From positions 1-64,000 of the forward strand of contig JAVYIG010005342.1 in NCBI GenBank assembly GCA_035222895.1: a DNA stretch of 64,000 nucleotides, given 5' to 3'. A model generated the notes under the pieces. That model made no database searches. It had not been told where the DNA came from and was given only the letters and a program-made list of their open reading frames with translations. Shown in pieces: positions 10,601-20,200 of this stretch. This stretch comes from Strongylocentrotus droebachiensis (Eukaryota; Echinodermata; Echinoidea; Camarodonta; Strongylocentrotidae). A program made the position numbers and the translations under genes. Numbering within the stretch: the stretch's first letter is position 1; each line of letters begins with the position of its first letter.

Positions 10601-11008
10601 TAATAATGATCCTTATGCTCTTAATCTGTGTCATGAAGGTCTTCAGTGACGGAAGACGGAAACCAACATTTCAAAGAGGACGAAGAGGAAAGCGAAGTCG
10701 ACGATGATTACCCCCACCCCACCCAGGTTCTGTCTGCCACGCCCGTCCCTTACCACCAGGTACCCGACAAGAGGAGAAAGCTCCCAGATCAGGAGGAAAA
10801 GGAAACGATGGGATACCTATTCTCAAACAACAGTGCCCCGCGAGAGGATGCATTAGACACTTTTTTCAAGTCGATATGTTCGACAGTGAGGACACTTCCA
10901 CCCATAGCCCAGGCCCAGCTGCGATTTCAAATCACGGAACTGGTCTTCAAGTCTGAAATGAACTACTTGACAAATGACAATGAAAATGACATTGGTCTTC
11001 AAGTCTGA
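4636..11008 (+). CDS. MADF-BESS domain protein, spliced gene
   Basis: Four coding exons (4636-4650, 6608-6743, 8525-8681, 10639-11008) total 678 nt, a multiple of three, giving 225 residues. Residues about 8-100 form a MADF domain, a Myb/SANT-like DNA-binding module. Visible hallmarks are LLIAEVEKHPFLYEK, the Trp in GWEEIGVILGIS, LRWINIRDCFSR, and the Tyr-rich YRYHYKYASQLEFMLPHL that closes the fold. An acidic linker (EDEEESEVDDD) leads to a BESS motif at about 177-210 (DALDTFFKSICSTVRTLPP...LRFQITEL), which mediates protein-protein contacts in this family. Such proteins are usually nuclear transcriptional regulators; the target of this one is unknown. Exon 1 is uncertain because it may belong to APEX1. 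If so, this gene is nested in APEX1 intron 1 or shares its first exon. A middle exon between 8681 and 10639 cannot be excluded. Confidence 0.8.
6608..6743 (+). CDS. MADF/BESS gene exon 2 (N-terminal half of MADF domain)
   Basis: The acceptor is TTTTGCAG and the donor CAG|GTGAGT. The exon starts in phase 0 and ends with one base carried over. It encodes HSIEKDELLIAEVEKHPFLY through GVILGIS. A short inverted-repeat element begins only about 18 bp past the donor. Confidence 0.85.
6762..7114. mobile_element. MITE-like element with ~43-bp terminal inverted repeats
   Basis: The left end GTACGTTTATGCTCAACTTT matches the reverse complement of the right end (GTGCGTTTATGCTCAATTTT). The similarity continues through 'ggcagaatgagcgatttg', for about 43 bp with several mismatches. 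The element is about 353 bp with no coding capacity. It lies just inside the intron after MADF exon 2. Confidence 0.75.
7185..7310 (-). repeat. Interspersed repeat fragment (also at 12508-12700 and 61108-61290)
   Basis: The sequence around 'cagtcttggtaaagttacaagcactgtacacagaaagatg' is the reverse complement of 12508-12560. It is also related to 61108-61290, where 'tccagaaccttgcagt' and 'cacaatgcaatcgcat' are shared. The three copies show a dispersed repeat of unknown class. Confidence 0.6.
7715..8039 (+). mobile_element. Short TIR element, copy 1 of a three-member family
   Basis: It is closely similar to 50632-51029 (same orientation) and to 38985-39394 (reverse). Shared blocks include 'tgtaatattgaagcccta', 'atgatcaagaagtgcctcaaa', 'aatcataaatatcttgataa', 'cagacaggcgatcggcttgt' and 'cagaatctgagacaaagtta'. 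The 50.6-kb copy has both ends; this copy is trimmed at its 5' side. Confidence 0.7.
8525..8681 (+). CDS. MADF/BESS gene exon 3 (C-terminal half of MADF domain)
   Basis: The acceptor is ATCACAG and the donor GGGGA|GTAAGT. The carried G plus AC makes Asp, then LDAKLRWINIRDCFSR and YRYHYKYASQLEFMLPHLA follow. The exon ends with two bases carried over. Aromatic spacing matches the family pattern. Confidence 0.85.
8850..9064 (-). mobile_element. tRNA-derived SINE
   Basis: Read on the minus strand, the head (about 9062 down to 8991) resembles a tRNA. It has GGCTCGATAGCTCAGTCGGT (A box), an anticodon loop reading CTCGTAA (CGT, Thr-like) and GGGTTCGAA (B box). The acceptor stem does not close well, so this is not a working tRNA gene. 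A tail of about 130 bp ('taccaggtccctcggagaag') follows. Part of the same tail sequence recurs in diverged form near 11470-11540. Confidence 0.75.
9389..9660 (+). repeat. Degenerate TTAGGG-like interstitial array
   Basis: There are repeated variants of GGATTAGGGTTAGGAATGG over about 270 bp. This resembles the metazoan telomere hexamer TTAGGG but with many insertions and substitutions. The Asn-Pro repeat frame on the other strand (9163-9714) is an artefact of this array. It lies in the last intron of the MADF/BESS gene. Confidence 0.8.
9911..10455. mobile_element. Nested inverted-repeat element
   Basis: The outer ends GACGAAAACAAAGCC (9911) and GGCTTTGTTTTCGTA (about 10441-10455) are inverted repeats. 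The inner segment from about 9928 to 10383 recurs at 28147-28635 with high similarity and contains its own hairpin ('ttgaaagattaacattctat' against 'aatctttcaac'). This suggests one element inside another, or a composite with two sets of ends. There is no coding capacity. Confidence 0.65.
10639..11008 (+). CDS. MADF/BESS gene last exon (acidic linker and BESS motif)
   Basis: The frame that contains the BESS motif requires the acceptor GTCATGAAG ending at 10638. Eight bases later is a second AG (GTCTTCAG, ending at 10646) with a better consensus. Using it would put translation in another frame and end at 10707 with a very basic tail. The last codons sit in a 52-bp tandem duplication that alters the C-terminus. 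An AATAAA at 11677-11682 is a possible polyadenylation signal. Confidence 0.75.
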
Positions 11009-11046
11009 AATGAACTACCTGACGAATGAAAATGAAAATGACAATT
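10941..11046 (+). repeat. 52-bp tandem duplication across the stop of the MADF/BESS gene
   Basis: TGGTCTTCAAGTCTGAAATG begins at 10941 and again at 10993, an offset of 52 bp, with a few differences between copies. Because 52 is not a multiple of three, the frame ends ...NENDIGLQV at 11008. Without the duplication the copy would read ...NENDN followed by a stop. The conserved BESS motif is upstream and unaffected. Confidence 0.85.
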
Positions 11047-11139
11047 GATGATGTATTTTTTGTTAAGGAACTGCTTTCTATATTTGTGACTGTACAATGG
11101 TAATGTGATAGTATCGACCATATAAGACTTCAGGAACAG

Positions 11140-11395
11140 AAAGGGTCTCTCTTCCCCCTCTACCCCTTCCCTTCCTCCTCTTTCCCTCTCCTCTCCTCTC
11201 CCTACCCCCTCCCCTTCTCCTTCCCTCTTCTCCTTCCCTCTTCTCATCCCCTTTCCTTCACTCTCCATCTCCCCCTCCCCTTCCCTCTCCTCCCTCTCCC
11301 TTTCCTTCCCTCTTCCCCCTTTCTTTCCATCCCACCCCCTCTCCATCTAGTCCCTCCATCTCTCCCCTCCCCTCCACCCCACCACAGAAAGAGGT
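11140..11395. repeat. CT-rich low-complexity tract
   Basis: Nearly pure C/T on the + strand ('cccctcttccc' type), just after the MADF/BESS coding end and possibly in its 3' UTR. The Glu/Arg/Gly frame on the other strand is compositional. Confidence 0.85.
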
Positions 11396-11469
11396 AATGA
11401 AAGTGAAAAATTAATGATTACAAAAAGTAAGTATATGCTTGGAGAAAAACAAACCAGGGGAAATTATTA

Positions 11470-11545
11470 CTTTAAAACCCATCCGAGGGACTAGTCTATG
11501 AGGTTTAATGCTTTATCAAAGAGGACTAGCACATCAATTTTTTTA
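11470..11545 (-). mobile_element. Relic of the tRNA-derived SINE tail
   Basis: 'tccgagggactagtctatga...tttatcaaagaggactagcacatcaat' is a diverged version of the tail segment at about 8940-9000 of the SINE described above. Confidence 0.55.
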
Positions 11546-14090
11546 AATCAAAGTGTACCAATCACTTGAATATATCGCTCTATAGTTAGGAGTTCCAGAG
11601 ATGCCAACCAGTACAAATTTATTGTGTTTTGTACGATAATAAGAATGAAACACGATAATAACATATCGCCTCTTGAAATAAAAATGTTCATCTTTAAATA
11701 AAAAAGGATAAAAAGCGGAATCACATAAAAATATGTACAAGTAAACCCCCGCAACCCCATCAAAAACTTTGTTTTACAATTTTCTCATTAAATGTTTATG
11801 AAGGAGTAAACATTTTACTTGGCCATTCTTACAATTTAAACATTTTTGGCATCTCTGTCAAGTCCTGACAATGATAGGAAAATGTTTTCACACAATTTCC
11901 TGCAGAGAAAAAATTTTAAATTTCACTTTGATATTTGAAAGGTTAATGTGAAATATCTGTTTCTGACTTGGATATGCATTGTAAATCAAATATAATATTT
12001 TGAGCATACCTGGTAAAGATAAATTGTTTGTATTTTTTTGTTGAATAATCCTTTTGTTCAAAGATTTTCCTGCCTTTTTAATAATATTGTATTTGACACT
12101 AATGGGGAAATACATTAACATGCATAACAAGTAGCAGTTGCTTGTCCTTGCATTTTGCTTGAATCTGTATGCGTAAAAAGGAGCAATTGTTTGCAAGCAA
12201 AAGCTTTTGCAAGCTCCAAAATGTATGCATAAAACAAACAATTTGCTTGTTCTTACAATTCAAGCTCCGTCATACCAGCTTGAGCTCTTGCTTAATCAGG
12301 ACATTCACTTTTAAAGGTATAGACCAGTTTTTGGAAACGCCCCCTTGTCAAAAAATGAAATGGAAGCTCTTATTACCAATCATGTAAAAGAATATGTTTT
12401 GACTAACACGTGATGATACAAATTTTCCAGGGAAACTGCCTACTAATTGATATGTGTGGTAAATCTTCATATCTATCCGGCCTGGATAGATATCGCGTAG
12501 TCTCATATACATCTTTCTGTGTACAGTGCTTGTAAATTTACCAAGACTGGGCCAAATTTCTTATCATTTTGATGATTCCAGAACCTTGCAGTACACACCA
12601 ATACATATATGCTAGATAATTAACCTTTTCTGATCAATTCCACAACGTTTCTTTCACAATGCAATCGCATGACCATAACTCAACTTTATCTTTCAGTATC
12701 ATGTTTATGCTTGTAAGAGAAACGGGCCAAAGTTGCACAGGAGTAGAATAAATCGAGAAGAAATTGCTCCAAAAACCTTTTGAAAACTATTCGGCGTGAC
12801 ATCACTATTGTTAAAACCGTATTCAATTGCTTGCTGAAGACAAGCCCAGGCATTGAGCACAAGCCAAATGTTATATGCACACGGTTTAAAGCAACTGCTC
12901 GAGCTTCATCTTTTGCTTGACAGGGAATCACCTTTTTTTATATGCGTATGATCCATTGTAACCTTTTTATTTCAAACCATGTCCCGACAAAATCAGACAG
13001 AACAATGATGAGAACATTAGGGAAAGAAAAAAACTTTATTAAATGACTGTGCCATAGAGGAAAATTATTGGTAATAGATTAGGTATTGAGAAAAGAATAT
13101 TTTTTGGGGGTCTTAAATTAACTCTTTACAAGCTATACAACTCATTTTTACTTCTTAAAAAACAGCAATTTGGCATGTTTGTTATATTCTGGATGTATAC
13201 TTGTGATCTTTTCTTGTGTAATAATACAACATTTATATATAGTTATACATTGTTTTGTACCTATGAAATTGTACATAAATATTGCAACATTTTGTCAAGC
13301 ATTATACAAGTAGTATGCATGTACTCTTGAAAATAAAAACAAGCTTTTAAATATATCAGGATTCCTGACGCATTTTGGTTCCTGTTGTTGTACGTGATTT
13401 CAGTTGACAAATCAACATCCAAATCTCTCATCCTACCTTCGTCTGCTTTCTCTTGTTTAAGACCCTAGTCACGTGGTGATGATGATGCTGTATCATGATT
13501 TGCCCCTGGAGATGTCACTTCATAGTGACTTTGTGTATGCATGAAAGTTGGAAATTTTGTGAAAGAAGGCGCATTTTGTTTGGGTCGGGGGGGGGGGGGG
13601 GGGAAGGGGGGTGTACGAGAAAATGAAATGTTTATGGATTCGGGAGAAAAAAGAAGAGAAAGTGTCTTTTTACCCTTAAAGAGCAAGACATTTCATGACA
13701 AAGGTTCATATACAGTGTACATGATTTTCACACAAAAAGTTTCATAAGAACAATCCCCTCTTGATGAATTTGTTAAAAACTGCAGTTTAGACATTCCGAG
13801 GAGTTGCTCCTAGGCGGGAGGGGCTGGGGGGGGGGGGGGGCAGACTCACCTTATTGTTGTGTTTAGATAGAAAGATGACAATGACAATTCCAGAGCTCTT
13901 CTGATTGGAATTCAGGCTCGGTTTGAAATATATGTCAAAACAAATTTGATGACCAGTGCGATAGCGATTAAACGGTGCTAACAAATGATTTTACTTAAAA
14001 AAGTGTCACATTATTGGAGTTACATGGTAATATCAGAACTTCCCTAAGTAGTCTTCATGAGATTTGAAGTTTCCTTAATTATATAATTCA
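11546..14090. other. Non-coding stretch upstream of the APEX1 exon array
   Basis: It holds a dispersed repeat at 12508-12700, poly(G) tracts near 13588-13602 and 13827-13840, and AT-rich sequence. I looked for an APEX1 first exon (ATG with MPKR-like codons and a donor) and found none here, which favours 4636-4650 as that exon. Confidence 0.6.
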
Positions 14091-14162
14091 TATTTGTATC
14101 CTGTACGTATATCAAGACAAATATATATCATATATTATGCAATGGCATTATTCTATTTTCAG

Positions 14163-14222
14163 AAAAAAGAAGAAGCAGGCAAAAGCGAGGAAGTTGTTGC
14201 CGAGAAGAAAGCCAAGCCAGAG
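14163..14222 (+). CDS. APEX1: APEX1 exon 2, copy a
   Basis: The acceptor is CTATTTTCAG and the donor GAG|GTACCG. The exon is 60 nt, phase 0 at both ends, and encodes [20 protein letters not shown]. It can be included or skipped without shifting the frame. Confidence 0.85.
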
Positions 14223-17200
14223 GTACCGGTAATAAACTTTTCTTCTTTTTTTGTGGAAGGGAAATTGAACAAGAAAGGAATTAAAAAATGTTCTTCCATT
14301 TACATGTACTAACAATAAATTTATTTAAAATGTCATTAAATAAAGTACACTGTGTTAAATGTGATTGAAATTGGCTCCATTTTCTGAAGAGTTTTGAGTG
14401 AAATCTGTATTTCCCATGTACAAGTATTTTGAAATTCATGATATTTATTAAGACAAATGTAACATGTACTTCTTAAGGTTCATAAACCTCCATAGTATTC
14501 TGCCAGTCTCTGAAGTCGAGCACCTTTATCCAAAAAGGGACTTGGTAACATTGTTCAGATGAGAGAAAACGATGCTTAGGTAGTAACTTCAATGCAAATG
14601 TACAACTAAAAATAAACTGAAATTTTCAGTGAAAACCGACCATTATTAACGATAAAAAATGGAAAAAACTGATCTGATCGATTCCTTAATTCTGCCAACT
14701 ATATTATTACAATTTAATTACATTTTAGGTGGATGTAAATCGTCACAAAGCAATAAATTGGCTCTATAGGCTATATCATTCTAGACATTTCAGTGTTTTT
14801 CAGATTCTAAAAAGCCTGTCTTATGTCTTATTTTCATGGAAAAACCGTTAGAAAGATTCAAAAGTGGTTGGAAGAATTTATATTTGTATCCTGTACGTAT
14901 ATCAAGACAAATATATATCATATATTATGCAATGGCATTATTCTATTTTCAGAAAAAAGAAGAAGCAGGCAAAAGCGAGGAAGTTGTTGCCGAGAAGAAA
15001 GCCAAGCCAGAGGTACCGGTAATAAACTTTTCTTCTTTTTTTGTGGAAGGGAAATTGAACAAGAAAGGAATTAAAAAATGTTCTTCCATTTACATGTACT
15101 AACAATAAATTTATTTAAAATGTCATTAAATAAAGTACACTGTGTTAAATGTGATTGAAATTGGCTCCATTTTCTGAAGAGTTTTGAGTGAAATCTGTAT
15201 TTCCCATGTACAAGTATTTTGAAATTCATGATATTTATTAAGACAAATGTAACATGTACTTCTTAAGGTTCATAAACCTCCATAGTATTCTGCCAGTCTC
15301 TGAAGTCGAGCACCTTTATCCAAAAAGGGACTTGGTAACATTGTTCAGATGAGAGAAAACGATGCTTAGGTAGTAACTTCAATGCAAATGTACAACTAAA
15401 AATAAACTGAAATTTTCAGTGAAAACCGACCATTATTAACGATAAAAAATGGAAAAAACTGATCTGATCGATTCCTTAATTCTGCCAACTATATTATTAC
15501 AATTTAATTACATTTTAGGTGGATGTAAATCGTCACAAAGCAATAAATTGGCTCTATAGGCTATATCATTCTAGACATTTCAGTGTTTTTCAGATTCTAA
15601 AAAGCCTGTCTTATGTCTTATTTTCATGGAAAAACCGTTAGAAAGATTCAAAAGTGGTTGGAAGAATTTATATTTGTATCCTGTACGTATATCAAGACAA
15701 ATATATATCATATATTATGCAATGGCATTATTCTATTTTCAGAAAAAAGAAGAAGCAGGCAAAAGCGAGGAAGTTGTTGCCGAGAAGAAAGCCAAGCCAG
15801 AGGTACCGGTAATAAACTTTTCTTCTTTTTTTGTGGAAGGGAAATTGAACAAGAAAGGAATTAAAAAATGTTCTTCCATTTACATGTACTAACAATAAAT
15901 TTATTTAAAATGTCATTAAATAAAGTACACTGTGTTAAATGTGATTGAAATTGGCTCCATTTTCTGAAGAGTTTTGAGTGAAATCTGTATTTCCCATGTA
16001 CAAGTATTTTGAAATTCATGATATTTATTAAGACAAATGTAACATGTACTTCTTAAGGTTCATAAACCTCCATAGTATTCTGCCAGTCTCTGAAGTCGAG
16101 CACCTTTATCCAAAAAGGGACTTGGTAACATTGTTCAGATGAGAGAAAACGATGCTTAGGTAGTAACTTCAATGCAAATGTACAACTAAAAATAAACTGA
16201 AATTTTCAGTGAAAACCGACCATTATTAACGATAAAAAATGGAAAAAACTGATCTGATCGATTCCTTAATTCTGCCAACTATATTATTACAATTTAATTA
16301 CATTTTAGGTGGATGTAAATCGTCACAAAGCAATAAATTGGCTCTATAGGCTATATCATTCTAGACATTTCAGTGTTTTTCAGATTCTAAAAAGCCTGTC
16401 TTATGTCTTATTTTCATGGAAAAACCGTTAGAAAGATTCAAAAGTGGTTGGAAGAATTTACTGTTAGAGGGTGTTGCAGTGACTCCTTCAAAGAAAACCA
16501 TTAATATCTTTGTGGTTTGAGAATATGTTCAAGATATGTTTGCATGTTAGAGGGTTATAGTACAGTAGAAGGAATGTAAGAAGTACATTTCATCCAAAAA
16601 TCATGCAGTGTTTTCATCAACCTTCAACAATGTCACCGAGTCACTTTAATGATGTCATTTTCCAATCTCTTATCTGCGAGTCTCTCTTGGTGGAGTTCAC
16701 ACTACCAACTATGTTCGATTTTCAATTGAATCCTTTTCTGTCCAATCCTCCGCAGGTTGCAGAAGAACCCAAGGAAGAAGTGTACACCACCGACAGGAAA
16801 TCAGAATCAGGAGAGTAGGTTTCTATAAACCAAAATTAAGATGAAAATAGTATGAAAATCTTTGAGTAGGACTCTCCTCAACAAGTGTTGTGTGAGGACC
16901 TCCCCATTGAAGCAACAGCCCACAATAACAAAATGTCCAAATGGTTCACAGAAGCGATATCTCATATTAAAGACCATTTATAAGACTTTTGTTTGGAAGG
17001 GGGTTTGAATTCAAAATGTGAAATTCTATACAAAATTATGCATGAGCCTCATTTTAAATCTTGAAACTTTAGCTGGTCCTGACTGTAGAATTTGGGTGCC
17101 ATTTGTCTCAGGCCCCTGTTAATGTCAAGCCCTGTATTATGGTTTTGTACATGTAAAGGACTAATTTTTGTTGTGTGAATGATTGTTATTAAAGTTTTGC

Positions 17201-20200
17201 ATTCCCTCGTTTATTTTGTCAGAGCATTCAACTTGAAGATATCGGCCTGGAACATTGGAGGAATGAAAGCATGGATCAAGGTATGTGTAAATCAGTGTCC
17301 TTTACGGTTAACCCTTCCAGTGCCATGAGCTGTTTAAGCCAGCGAACCTTTAATTTGACCGTAGTATTAGTGGATAAAGAACAACCAGTCCTTTTAAAAC
17401 CAGTTTTGCATTCATAAAAAGAAATGTTTCTCTTGCTTGTCAAAATTTTTCAGAAGTTTGCTCCACCCCCCTTCCTTTTTACAGAAAAAAAAAAATCATA
17501 TCTGACATATCAACCTCTGTTATTTTTACGTTTGATATCTTTACACCTAGCCCAATTTGTCTGCCTGAACCTTTGAATTCAAATAGTCATTCCCTTTTCT
17601 CCTTTAAAGGTATTGCAAAGTTTTGGGAAATTTTGAAAAATGGGTGGATAGTGATTCTTTACAATTTTGATATATTTGGATGCCCCTGTGGATGTATTCA
17701 CTATGAACATGACTGACAAAGAAAGCGGACAAAATATACAGTTCCTCAGGTAGACAAAGGAACATCCCTTCACTGCTATTATGTAAAAATGTGTAGAACA
17801 GGTGTCACATGCATATTCACCTTTTTACATAATAGCAGTGAAGGGATGTTCCTTTGTCTACCTGAGGAACTGTATATTTTGTCCGCTTTCTTTGTCTGTC
17901 ATGTTCATAGTGATTATAAGCACTCGAACATTTAGCTCCTAAACTACTTCTGCTTTCAAGAAAAATTGAATATAAAGATTTACCGGTGCTTTCGGTAAAT
18001 TTTGATAAATTTTAAATAGCTCCTACGGCCGTACGATGGTAGCTGCGACCATGAAAATCTCAGAGTATGTAGTTGGTATATCATTTCCGAACGTGGAAAG
18101 CTACTCGGTCGAGTTTAGTCAATAAACATTGTTTTATAGCTTAATTAATATCTTGACCTTGAGAGGGAGCTATTCAACATAAAGTGCTTATTATTTACAA
18201 TTTCATAACTTTAGAGTCGATTTCGACCGCGACAACGATCACTGAATATTGTAGGATCGTACATGCTTACAATATGTTCATTTGAACCAAATTCATGACA
18301 AAACTTTGTATTACCTTTAATCTTCCCTATGCTATGCTTTAGAAAGGAGGGATAGATTACCTCACCAAGGAGTCGCCCGACATCTTCTTTGCCCAGGAGA
18401 CCAAGATCGACGCCACCAAGCCCCCTCCCGAGGCAGACCTGGAAGACTACCACATCACGTACAATGCCGCCGAGAAGAAGGGGTATTCGGGCGTGGCCCT
18501 CTTCTCCAAGAAGGAGCCCCTCAGTGTCACCAAGGGCATGGGTGAGTCCGCACTTTCAGGGGGGTGTTTCACAAAACTTGTCATCAGTGACAAATGACAG
18601 TTTTTGTTATAAACTACTGAAAACCTTACTTCTGATTGGTTATCAGCAAATTTGTCACTGATTTTTGTCATTTGTCATTGAAGAAAGCCTTTGTGAAACA
18701 GGTCCCAGTTTACCATATCATGGCTGAATATTCAAACAATATGAAGAAGATTTTTTTTTAAATAATTTCCTCTTCAGAGGTATTTATTCGGTTATAAAAT
18801 ACATTTAACAACAAATAATTCAAACAGAAATATACATTCACTTTACACCTCATCTCTTGAAATCTTTACAATCAGATAAAATCAAGGACTATAATGTTGA
18901 AGGGCATTTGATATAACATCTGAAATGTTATCCAAACAGTTCATTTTTAAAAACATGCCATATTGCAAGACTGTTGTATGTTTTCCATTGGAAGTAGTTT
19001 AATATGTACATTTTATATATTGCATATTGTGCACATGTAATAATTACGTTTTTATCTTTAGTGTGAAGAAGAAGATACCATTGTGAATAGTGGCGAAAAT
19101 TCCAAGTTTCAGGCATAATTTTTTCTTGAGGAAAGATGGAGATGTTTTTTTCCTTTTAACCTTGATTGTCGATAATTTGGAGAATAAAAAACAAATACCA
19201 GTAGTGTCTGCTTGTAGAATTCATTTCAATTCAATTCAATTCAATTCAAAATGGTTTATTTCAAATAAAACTTTCATCGCGGCGTTTAGCCGAATTACAA
19301 AAGTTTACAAACAAAATTAATAACACATAATGTAATATATAACATAGCATAACATGATAATATTGAATTTGTAAAATAAATCAGTATAAATACGAGAAAT
19401 ATAGCTTATTGCAACATATGGAAACATAAATTAGAAAGAAATCTGAGTTAAATAGCATTAAATAGCAATGAAATCATGTGAAAGAAGGACTAAAGTAAGC
19501 ACTAAGCGGTAAACGGAGCAAGTGTATGTGGTGGAAAAAAACGAGAGTAAACTGGAGGTGAGGAGTAACGTTTGCAAATACACTGTAACTTATTGAAATT
19601 AAGAGTGGGATAGATTTACAGAAAAGGATGAGAGGGGAAAAGGTATAGGAAGTAGTAGTAGAAAGCGACAATGGAAAATTCATATCAGAGGATACGGAAA
19701 AGAAGGGAAAGGAAGAAGAAGAAGAAGAAGAAGAAGAAGAATTGAAGGAGGGGAAAAAAAGAGGAAAAAGAAGTAGGAGAAAGAGAAGATAAAGATAAAA
19801 GAGTTAAAAGAGCAAAAGTACATCACAAAGTGGAAATATACAACCATGCCTAAAGTATACAAGAGATGGTGGTGAAGAGGGATGATAAGCAATTGTCACA
19901 TGACAGATTCAGTTAAATTCAGTTAAGTTCAATTCAATATGGTAAAACTAGTCTAAAATGGAGTAAAACAAAAATACTTTAAAAAGTCATGAAACAAATA
20001 CAATACTTGATTGGTATGAGTGTATACACAGGCAAAGGCAAGGCAATCAAATCAAAGAATGGAGGAAGAAGAAGAAGGAGAAGGGAAGGAAGAAAATAAG
20101 TCTAGAAATAAAAGGAGAAAAAAAGGGGAAAAAGAAGAAGAAAAAAAAAGAGGGGTGTCAAAGAACAACAAAGCAAAACGAAACAAAAAAGGGTGATGCA

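Larger units (their letters stand above)
14091..16460 (+). repeat. Three tandem 790-bp copies, each carrying APEX1 exon 2
   Basis: Units begin at 14091, 14881 and 15671 with TATTTGTATCCTGTACG and end at 14880, 15670 and 16460 with GGAAGAATTTA, exactly 3 x 790 bp. By eye the copies are identical. Each unit holds a 60-nt exon with intact splice sites and most of a dispersed repeat whose other copy is at 26907-27265. The right breakpoint lies inside that repeat. Identity this high means a very recent expansion, gene conversion, or an assembly artefact. Confidence 0.95.
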
